Positions 1-6,016 of a DNA stretch of 17,769 nt are shown one piece after another; position 1 is the first letter of the stretch, and each line of letters opens with the position of its first letter. The notes below the pieces were generated by a model that saw only the letters and a list, made by a program, of their open reading frames with translations, ran no database searches and had not been told where the DNA came from. A program made the position numbers and the translations under genes. Source of the stretch: JBAJNL01 sp036881885 (lineage in GTDB: Bacteria; Pseudomonadota; Alphaproteobacteria; Holosporales; Hepatobacteraceae). The stretch covers positions 1 through 17,769 of the forward strand of contig JBAJNL010000029.1 in the NCBI GenBank assembly GCA_036881885.1, in the 5' to 3' direction.

Positions 1-1069
1 TTGCAAGACCAAAAATACCTAAAATAAGCGAGATAATCCAAAAGCGAAACACAATCGCTGATTCAGACCACCCCTTGTGTTCAAAATGATGATGCAGTGG
101 CGCCATCAAAAAGATACGCTTTCTGGTTGCCTTAAAATAGCCAACCTGAATCATGACCGAAAGAGCCTCAAGCACAAAAATACCACCCACCAGCGCAAAA
201 ACAAGTTCGTGCTTCACCAGCAAAGCCGCCCCACCCAAAAAACCACCCATGGCCATGGACCCCGTATCACCCATAAACACCATGGCGGGCGGTGCATTGT
301 ACCACAAAAAGCCAAGGCACGCCCCAATGAGTGCTGCGCCCAAAACACCCATTTCGCCCGCACCTGGCACATAGGGCACCTGCAAATAAAGCGCAAACGC
401 CTTATGCCCTACCACGTAGGCAATAATCGACAAAACAGCCGTTGCAATCACCACCGGCCCCACCGCCAAGCCATCAAGACCATCCGTTAGGTTAACAGCA
501 TTGGACGATCCAATCAGCACCACAAGCGCAAACAAGGGCCACACCCAAGACAGATGAAAGAAGGCATGCTTTAAAAAGGGAAAATGCAGCGTATCACGCA
601 GCATCTCTGGTAACAAAAACCACAAGGCCACAGCCGAAAGGCCAGCAAACAAAAGTTGCAAAAGCGTTTTTTGCAAAGGCCTCAACCCATGATGGTTATG
701 CCGATACAGCTTCAAAGAATCGTCTATCAGGCCGACAAGACCAAACGCAAAAGTTACAAACAAAAGCCACCACAAAACAGGATTCGCAAGATTGCCCCAC
801 AACAAAACGGCTGCCGCAAAACTGCCCAAAATCAAAAGGCCTCCCATCGTGGGCGTGCCTTTTTTAAGCTCTTTGTGATGTTGTGGCCCGTCATCGCGAA
901 TGGGCTGGCCTTTTTTTTGACGCTGCCTTAGGGCTGAAATAACCGAAGGCCCCCACAAAAAAGCAACAAAAAAGGCTGTTAAAAACGCAAGCATCGCGCG
1001 AAACGTAATGTAACCAAACAGGGCCACATGCACCAGCGGCCCACCTTTTTGCAGTAAGGCGTAAATCAT
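1..1069 (-). CDS. mraY: Phospho-N-acetylmuramoyl-pentapeptide transferase MraY (3' end cut by window edge)
   Basis: MraY transfers phospho-MurNAc-pentapeptide from UDP to undecaprenyl phosphate, making lipid I at the inner face of the cytoplasmic membrane. I translated the minus strand from ATG at 1069: 356 codons stay open to the edge, close to the usual length of about 360, so only a few C-terminal residues are missing. Family motifs are all visible: GQPIRDDGP near residue 54, KKGTPTMGG at 69-77, the Asp pair in LIDDSLK (116-117), NAVNLTDGLDG at 190-200, the catalytic-site Asp in FMGDTGS (268) and PLHHHFE with three His at 326-328. Multiple hydrophobic segments fit the polytopic fold. Upstream lies a divergent gene, not murF, so here mraY begins a transcription unit; murD or ftsW may follow beyond the left edge, which I cannot see. 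The Shine-Dalgarno is weak (AAAAAGAAG). Confidence 0.97.
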   Translation of the reverse strand, partial: MIYALLQKGGPLVHVALFGYITFRAMLAFLTAFFVAFLWGPSVISALRQRQKKGQPIRDDGPQHHKELKKGTPTMGGLLILGSFAAAVLLWGNLANPVLWWLLFVTFAFGLVGLIDDSLKLYRHNHHGLRPLQKTLLQLLFAGLSAVALWFLLPEMLRDTLHFPFLKHAFFHLSWVWPLFALVVLIGSSNAVNLTDGLDGLAVGPVVIATAVLSIIAYVVGHKAFALYLQVPYVPGAGEMGVLGAALIGACLGFLWYNAPPAMVFMGDTGSMAMGGFLGGAALLVKHELVFALVGGIFVLEALSVMIQVGYFKATRKRIFLMAPLHHHFEHKGWSESAIVFRFWIISLILGIFGLA

Positions 1070-1174
1070 GAAAAACTTCTTTTTAGCAAAACCTTAACAC
1101 ACAAAAGCGCTGATCCAAAAAACAAAAAAGACAAGAGGATCTACAAAGCTCGTCACTAAAATAATCTTTTCTTG

Positions 1175-1190
1175 TGGCCCTCTTTTTGCC
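1175..1190 (+). promoter_or_regulatory. Candidate sigma-54 (-24/-12) promoter for the two secreted-protein genes
   Basis: The plus strand shows TGGC (1175-1178), seven bases, then TTGC (1186-1189), giving the GG-N10-GC spacing that defines RpoN promoters (consensus TGGCAC-N5-TTGCW). Bases 5 and 6 of the -24 box (CC instead of AC) and the last base deviate. The predicted start near 1201 leaves about 28 nt before ATG 1229. A weaker sigma-70 reading (TTGTGG / TATGAA, 1172-1199) overlaps it. The call gains weight from two similar sites elsewhere in the window. Confidence 0.45.
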
Positions 1191-1228
1191 TTTTATGAAA
1201 AATAAATAGGCAGAGCGCTAATTATTTT

Positions 1229-2161
1229 ATGAAAAATGCCATCCTTTTTTTGTTTGTTGTTTTATCAGGCATTGCTTTTTTAGGCGCATCGCCCTTAAAA
1301 CATCTTAAAGTGCGCATTGATGGCAAAAATACAACCATTGGCCAATGTTCGTATAGAAAACTTCAAGGCATTAACTCTCTTTTGCACCGTCAAACCATCA
1401 GTCTTCTTGACCCCCATGTTTTTACACTTAAGATCGGCAACACAGATAAAACGCTTGCTCAATGTTCATATGCAGAGCTTTTAGAGCATAAAAATTTTTT
1501 AAGAAAAACATACAAGAATCCATTAAAGTCTCTCATCGAAGCACCAGAAGGTTCAAGAACAGAAGCTAAAAAAAAGTTCATAAGGGAGTGCAAAACAATC
1601 GCATCCAGTCGAGAAAACACCCCAGAAGCCCTCATAGATCACTATCAAACCGATGAGCACACATTAAAACTTTTGAATGACAAAATGACCAGGGCACTTT
1701 TTGAGGCATATTATGAGGGCTATTGGTTGTTCAAAAACAAAAATAAGAAAAGTAAGGACTACACCAAAATCAGTGAAAAATATGTCATTACCATGGACGA
1801 CATGACCCATCCCTTCATTTATTGGGACAAAGGCAAAATAGCGCAGTACAGATGCATCTACACAGGGCCGGCTGGCCTTTTGATGCGAGAGGCCCAGGTA
1901 TTGGTAGACAATATAGGCAAAACACTTGACATGAGTAAAATAAAACAGTCTTTCATGAGCAATTTTTCTTGGAAAAAACAAGAGCCAAGCAATGAAGAAG
2001 AAGTCAACCTCTCACGCACAGAATTGAAAACGCTTTACGCTATGAATGGCTATTTGACGGCTGCGGGCCGCGCAAGCAAAAACAGTAAGGCAAAAAAAGG
2101 TGGTATGCTAGCAAGCGTCCTTGCATCAGTAGGTCTTGTTACGGCCGCAGCAACAGCATAA
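1229..2161 (+). CDS. Secreted protein of unknown function with internal Q-C-S-Y repeats and C-terminal hydrophobic tail (paralogue 1)
   Basis: I do not recognise this 310-residue protein. Residues 1-20 form a signal peptide (Lys2, hydrophobic core, likely cleavage after FLGA). Two copies of a short module follow: KVRIDGKNTTIGQCSY at about 27-42 and TLKIGNTDKTLAQCSY at about 66-81, the pattern being K-x-[RK]-I-x5-T-[IL]-x-Q-C-S-Y-x2-L. A third, degenerate copy may lie at 185-211. Later come FEAYYEGYWL (about 158-167) and LKTLYAMNGYLTAAG (about 266-280), both also present in the next gene. The last 20 residues (291-310) are Gly/Ala-rich and hydrophobic with no following positive charge, so they could be a membrane tail or a processing signal. 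The next gene starts 3 bases after the stop, so the pair is probably one operon. Composition is more A+T-rich and the strand opposite to the flanking core genes. The paralogy is seen directly; any function would be a guess. Confidence 0.85.
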   Translation: MKNAILFLFVVLSGIAFLGASPLKHLKVRIDGKNTTIGQCSYRKLQGINSLLHRQTISLLDPHVFTLKIGNTDKTLAQCSYAELLEHKNFLRKTYKNPLKSLIEAPEGSRTEAKKKFIRECKTIASSRENTPEALIDHYQTDEHTLKLLNDKMTRALFEAYYEGYWLFKNKNKKSKDYTKISEKYVITMDDMTHPFIYWDKGKIAQYRCIYTGPAGLLMREAQVLVDNIGKTLDMSKIKQSFMSNFSWKKQEPSNEEEVNLSRTELKTLYAMNGYLTAAGRASKNSKAKKGGMLASVLASVGLVTAAATA

Positions 2162-2164
2162 AAA

Positions 2165-3031
2165 ATGTATTCCTTGCTTCTGCTCTTTTTGTTGACCGTG
2201 ACAAATGTTACGGCAGTACCGTTTGACCAAACCAAGCTTTGGATCAAAAAAAAACAAAAAACGATTGTGCAGTGCAACACCGAAGACTTGCAGCATCTCT
2301 CACAAGTGTCACGCCTTACGTACGAGAGAGATGATGAAAAACGTACGCAAGGCATGGAAGAACATGATATCAACCCAGAGACATTTGAGTTTTTTGAAGA
2401 AAATGTTTACTTCCGCATGCTTTTTAACGCCTATTTTGAGGGCTATCAACTTGGTTACCACAACAAAAAGGCCAAACCTCCCCTTACCACCACGGCCAAA
2501 AAAAACCAAGATAATACGCCTACCAAGACACCTGACAAGCTAACCGCACAACTCAAAGCTCAAGAATCCTCAACCTACACCATTGATGGCAAATCTTTTA
2601 CATTGCGTACACCAGAGCAGCTACGCCAATACAAGTGGACATTTGTTGCGCCTTGCAACAAATGTAACGGAAAAACGGTTAATATTGTCAAAGAAATCGA
2701 TATGCAAGGAGATGACATTGCCTGCTTTTGGGCCACCCCTCTTTTAAGCCGCAAACCAAGTGATATGAAAAATATCTCAACACTGAAAACGCTTTATGCG
2801 GTCCACGGATATCTTAAAGCAGTGGGAATCTTTGAAACGCATACCTCTAGCAGCACAAATAAAGACAACAAAACACAAGAAGATTCAAAAGCTCACAAAA
2901 GCAATACCACCAGTGAAGCGCCGCACAAACCACGTCAATCAAACAGTACCAAAGCCAAAGTTGCTACACTGATGGCAGGGGCAGTGCTTGGAGGTGGCAT
3001 TACCGCTGCCGTTACAGCTGTAGCTGGCTAA
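2165..3031 (+). CDS. Secreted protein of unknown function, tandem paralogue 2
   Basis: This 288-residue protein has an N-terminal hydrophobic signal (MYSLLLLFLLTVTNVTA, about 1-17). It shares an order of motifs with the upstream gene: KKKQKTIVQCNTEDL (about 28-42) matches the T-[IL]-x-Q-C module, YTIDGKSFTLRTPEQL (about 138-153) is a second copy without Cys, FNAYFEGYQLGY (87-98) matches FEAYYEGYW, and LKTLYAVHGYLKAVG (207-221) matches LKTLYAMNGYLTAAG. It has a CNKC pair at 164-167, absent from its partner. A Ser/Thr/Lys/Asn-rich stretch (about 225-265) leads to a Gly/Ala-rich hydrophobic C-terminus (266-288). Start ATG 2165 lies 3 bases after the upstream stop, implying translational coupling. 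The gene converges on the terminase gene with 32 bases between them and no visible terminator. It probably arose by duplication of the upstream gene followed by divergence; the function is unknown. Confidence 0.85.
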   Translation: MYSLLLLFLLTVTNVTAVPFDQTKLWIKKKQKTIVQCNTEDLQHLSQVSRLTYERDDEKRTQGMEEHDINPETFEFFEENVYFRMLFNAYFEGYQLGYHNKKAKPPLTTTAKKNQDNTPTKTPDKLTAQLKAQESSTYTIDGKSFTLRTPEQLRQYKWTFVAPCNKCNGKTVNIVKEIDMQGDDIACFWATPLLSRKPSDMKNISTLKTLYAVHGYLKAVGIFETHTSSSTNKDNKTQEDSKAHKSNTTSEAPHKPRQSNSTKAKVATLMAGAVLGGGITAAVTAVAG

Positions 3032-3063
3032 ATCTTTGCTTGAACACCGCACAACAAAATACT

Positions 3064-4419
3064 TTAAACAAACCAAATTTTGGGCGTGAGCTTCTTATGT
3101 TCTGGCTGCTTGTGCACCAAACACAAATCAGATAAAGCCCATACAAGCGCATCCATGCGGTCGGTCGATTTTTGACCACCCTTTTGGTCACTCTCTTGCT
3201 CGGGCGCGTAAGACAAAAGTTGCGCTTCAAGTTTTTTAAAGTGCTTGGCATGCACAACCCGCCCTTTGGAGTACAGCGCCATCACAGGCTCGGCACGCAC
3301 CCACTTGCCACGTGTTGCGCGCAAGGCTTTGTATGAAACGCTTTGATCAATGCTGCGTAGCATGCGCTCGACCAGATCACCCCCATTGTTCACCTCTGCC
3401 ACAAGGCAATCGGCTTCAAAAGCATGATAGGCATCAATGGCTTTTTGCGCCCACACCAAGGGTTCGTACTGACCGCTTAAATCATCTAACACATACGCCT
3501 TGCCCGATGTCGCAAGCCCTGCCACAATCAAACCCGTTTCATCCGAGTGCGCATTGGATGTAACTGCCGGATCAATGGCGACAACACAGCGTAAAAGCGG
3601 TGGGATCTTCTCGGTGGCGGGCAATCGCGCTGCATCAAGCATTTTGTATGTCCAAAGCGCCCCTGCTTTTTGATCAATCAATTGCCCCTCAAGCTCTTGC
3701 GCCGCAAAGGATGTACCTTGATAAAACGTTTGCATCAGCTCTTTATAGGCCGCTGACAAATGATTGTTTTCAAACGTGCTGCCACGTGTCACAAACACAT
3801 TCTTTTGCGTCGTCAATGTTTTAAGAAATTGCAAAGGCCGCGGTGTTGTGGTGACAACGCAACGCGGACGTTTGCCGAGGCGCAGCCCCATCATCAACTG
3901 ATCCCACACTTTAGAGACCTTGGGAAACTTGGCCAATTCATCCACCCAGGCGGCATCAAATTGAGGACCGCGCAGTTTTTCGTACGACATCGCACTGTAA
4001 CAAGACGCCACAGCACCCGACGGCCATTGCAAAAGACCCCGTGAGGGCAAAAAAGTGGGTCGCTCATGGGGTGGGCAAACCGACAGCAAACCTGCAGGCC
4101 CCTCGATCATCACGCGTCTGACATCATCGATGGTATGCCCTAAAAGGCAGATATTGCGTGCCTGGCCCTTTGCAACCCACGAGCGAACGGTTTCAGCGCC
4201 CGTACGCGTTTTGCCAAACCCACGACCCGCCAAAATCAGCCACACAAACCAATCACCTGTGGGCTCTATCTGCGAAGGTCGCGCCTGCCTTGACCAATCA
4301 TAACGCAACAGATCATCTTTACGGCGCTTGATTTCGCCTTTAAAAACCTTGGCAAGACGTTTCAGCAGATCTTGCCGCCGTTGCTCGATCGGCTGCAATG
4401 CTTTCGTGTGAGAAGACAT
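3064..4419 (-). CDS. Large terminase subunit (TerL), phage/GTA type, solitary
   Basis: TerL is the two-domain motor that packages DNA into phage or gene-transfer-agent capsids: an ATPase drives translocation and a C-terminal RNase H-like nuclease cuts DNA. The 451 residues contain both. Walker A is AGRGFGKT (64-71), Walker B with catalytic Glu is in FDAAWVDE (154-161), and a likely coupling motif TTTPRP is at 190-195. Nuclease acidic residues are Asp283 (VVAIDPAV), Glu342 (LVAEVNNGG) and Asp420/Asp423 (DRMDALVWA). Length and motifs fit the alphaproteobacterial GTA/phage terminase family (RcGTA gene 2 type). The start ATG has an AAAGGA site about 8 bases upstream. No portal, protease or capsid gene is next to it: the downstream neighbours are convergent secreted-protein genes and the upstream side is a repeat-bearing gap. 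All catalytic residues are present, which argues against a simple decaying remnant. Whether it serves a GTA encoded elsewhere is unknown. Confidence 0.92.
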   Translation of the reverse strand: MSSHTKALQPIEQRRQDLLKRLAKVFKGEIKRRKDDLLRYDWSRQARPSQIEPTGDWFVWLILAGRGFGKTRTGAETVRSWVAKGQARNICLLGHTIDDVRRVMIEGPAGLLSVCPPHERPTFLPSRGLLQWPSGAVASCYSAMSYEKLRGPQFDAAWVDELAKFPKVSKVWDQLMMGLRLGKRPRCVVTTTPRPLQFLKTLTTQKNVFVTRGSTFENNHLSAAYKELMQTFYQGTSFAAQELEGQLIDQKAGALWTYKMLDAARLPATEKIPPLLRCVVAIDPAVTSNAHSDETGLIVAGLATSGKAYVLDDLSGQYEPLVWAQKAIDAYHAFEADCLVAEVNNGGDLVERMLRSIDQSVSYKALRATRGKWVRAEPVMALYSKGRVVHAKHFKKLEAQLLSYAPEQESDQKGGQKSTDRMDALVWALSDLCLVHKQPEHKKLTPKIWFV

Positions 4420-4740
4420 AAGAGAGTCCTTTTGTGAGAGGTCATTGGGTCAAATCACTTTGAAAAAAAACACACAGATCACAGGCGATAGAAAAGCAAA
4501 AATGTAGGAAACAACGCACACAAACTGTCATTGCAAAACGTTGTTTGCTGGTTGTGCCTTGGTGGCCACTGGTTTAACAAAAACCTTCTATCTAATTGAT
4601 TTTGAATAAAAATTTGCTAAACTTGCGAATGGTGGGGAATGCCTTTCGCACACAAAAAAAAACCTCAAAGAGAAGAGCCTGAAAGAGCAGAAGAAATAAG
4701 TGGAACCACCAGAGCAACCCAAAAACCAAAGCGGCTAAGG
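4420..4740. other. Gene-free stretch upstream of terL; possible plus-strand sigma-70 promoter only
   Basis: No convincing coding region lies here. On the plus strand TTGATT (4596-4601), 16 bases, and TAAACT (4618-4623) resemble a sigma-70 promoter reading into the repeat region, but no gene follows. I could not identify a clear promoter for terL on the minus strand. The short plus-strand open frame 4639-4929 runs through the repeat and is not counted as a gene. Confidence 0.3.
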
Positions 4741-4994
4741 CACACATGGATTGCCGCGTCGAAACATGAGTTTCTCCTCGCAATGACGGTTTTGGGGGCA
4801 TACCGCGTCACACCGGTCGTCATCGCGAATGGCGACAGCCCCCCTCGTCATCGCGAAGGTGCGCAGCGCCTGCGGCGATCCACATGTAGCGAACTAAAGC
4901 GGCTAAAGCACGCCGCGTCGAAACAATAGTTTCTCCTCGCAACGACATTCGAGTGGGCCTAACCGCGTTGCCTTAAAAGGCGCCTTGCAATGAC
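4741..4994 (+). repeat. Composite interspersed hairpin repeat, copy A
   Basis: This copy holds a right-type element at 4743-4787 (GGATTGCCGCGTC, stem GAAAC-ATGA-GTTTC at 4761-4774, TCCTCGCAATGACG). Then comes a short left-type element GTCATCGCGAATGG (starting about 4819) and a full left-type element (from about 4846) with stem GGTGC-GCA-GCGCC at 4858-4870 ending in GGCGATCCACATG. Two more right-type elements follow: GAAAC-AATA-GTTTC at 4920-4933 and GCCTT-AA-AAGGC at 4970-4981. It sits between terL and the 5197-5892 gene. Confidence 0.9.
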
Positions 4995-5117
4995 AAGCCA
5001 AAACCACCAACGCATTATCTGATCTGTGAAGCGATACTCATCAAGCTTTTCATACGCATGGCTATCATACGCACACAACACCCCCAAAAAGCAAGGTTTT
5101 TACCCTTTTTTCATACA

Positions 5118-5163
5118 AAAAAGCACCACGCTCATCCTGTTTCAAACAAGCCTAGTGCTTTTT
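5118..5163 (-). terminator. Rho-independent terminator-like hairpin after the 5197-5892 gene
   Basis: Arms AAAAAGCAC (5118-5126) and GTGCTTTTT (5155-5163) are perfect inverted repeats, and the loop contains a second stem TGTTT/AAACA. Read on the minus strand, the outer stem ends in a T run, about 33 bases after the stop of the secreted-protein gene. Read on the plus strand it also ends in T's, so it could act in both directions. Confidence 0.55.
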
Positions 5164-5196
5164 AACGACAGTTCTTTTAATCGTGCCTGTTAAGAG

Positions 5197-5892
5197 TTAG
5201 CTAACGTTGCGTGCGTCTTGCAACACCTTTTGCGTTTCTGCATCTAGCTCTTTGAAGTAGTCTGTGTTCACAATTTTATCAAGCCGCTTTTGGCGCACCT
5301 TCTGCTGTTTTGCCGGCAGCATATACTTGGCGTCTCTGTGAAAGCCATAAAGAACAACTTGTAAGGGCCCATATTCCATTCTTTGAGCCTTGAGCCATTT
5401 TTCGCGACCACTCGTGGTCTTTTTAATATCTGCCAACCTCGTTTTCTCTAAGTCTTGCTTCTGTAACTCCGTCAAATACTTCTTATAAGTTCCTCTTTGT
5501 GTTTGAACTGCTGCTTGAACTTGGATCGCGCGCTTCTTTGCGTCATCAAAAGACTCTATCTTCCATTCACGCATGCCGAACTTAAGTTGCCCTTTCTCTG
5601 CCTTGGGTATTTTAGCGTTTTTTGTCTCAAGGTATTTATGAATACTGTCTGCAACCTTTAAATCTTCTGCAATTTCTTTATCAAAGGCGTTCAGATCGCC
5701 AATGTACTTGTTAATTTTTTTAAACAACTCATCTTGCTTTTGCGCCTGAGGCTTGCTTTTCCAAAACTTCCAAGACGACTTCTTTTTATAGTCCAAGCCT
5801 GACCCTGAATCACTAACCACTGCCATTACCCAGGAAGGCCCTGTACAAAGAGCCATCACACACAACACGATTGCTGTCTTTTTTGCATACAT
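5197..5892 (-). CDS. Small secreted lysine-rich, probably coiled-coil protein of unknown function
   Basis: I do not recognise this 231-residue protein. Residues 1-24 form a classical signal peptide (MYAKK, hydrophobic core, cleavage probably after VMA). The mature part opens with a short Ser/Gly/Lys-rich stretch (KSSWKFWKSK, about 38-47). From about residue 50 to the end it is highly charged, rich in Lys, Gln, Glu and Asp with regularly spaced Leu and Ile, so mostly helical and possibly coiled-coil. It has no Cys after the signal peptide, no hydrophobic C-terminal tail and no catalytic motif that I can see. The start ATG has AAAAGG 8 bases upstream. A sigma-54-like site lies 33-48 bases upstream of the start and a terminator-like hairpin follows, so it appears to be a single-gene unit behind gyrA. 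It could be a periplasmic or exported structural or effector protein; nothing settles this. Confidence 0.8.
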   Translation of the reverse strand: MYAKKTAIVLCVMALCTGPSWVMAVVSDSGSGLDYKKKSSWKFWKSKPQAQKQDELFKKINKYIGDLNAFDKEIAEDLKVADSIHKYLETKNAKIPKAEKGQLKFGMREWKIESFDDAKKRAIQVQAAVQTQRGTYKKYLTELQKQDLEKTRLADIKKTTSGREKWLKAQRMEYGPLQVVLYGFHRDAKYMLPAKQQKVRQKRLDKIVNTDYFKELDAETQKVLQDARNVS

Positions 5893-5924
5893 AACAAAAA
5901 CCTTTTCTTTTTTATTGTCATAAA

Positions 5925-5940
5925 AGCAAAAAAAAAGCCA
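5925..5940 (-). promoter_or_regulatory. Candidate sigma-54 (-24/-12) promoter for the 5197-5892 gene
   Basis: The minus strand reads TGGC (5940-5937), seven T's, then TTGCT (5929-5925), the GG-N10-GC spacing of RpoN promoters with the -12 box TTGCW fully matched. The predicted start near 5914 leaves a leader of about 22 nt before ATG 5892, with the ribosome site inside it. The T tract lowers the information content, so alone this is modest evidence. Confidence 0.45.
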
Positions 5941-6016
5941 AAGTGTCAGATTTTTAGCACAAAGATCCAGTTAAACGCTTCTAGCAGACACCCTTTAGGT
6001 TTATAGCATAAACGGT

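Noticed and set aside
1172..1199. Sigma-70 promoter TTGTGG / TATGAA upstream of 1229
   Set aside because: Both boxes are poor matches and overlap a better-spaced -24/-12 site; kept only as an alternative.
4639..4929. Short plus-strand open frame of 96 codons in the terL upstream gap
   Set aside because: Its second half is a translation of the composite repeat (IAASKHEFLLAMT type), and similar frames appear over the other repeat copies; no ribosome site or coding character supports it.
4741..4994. CRISPR array in the repeat region
   Set aside because: Units are not evenly spaced, differ in their stems and have no unique spacers of uniform length; no cas gene is nearby.
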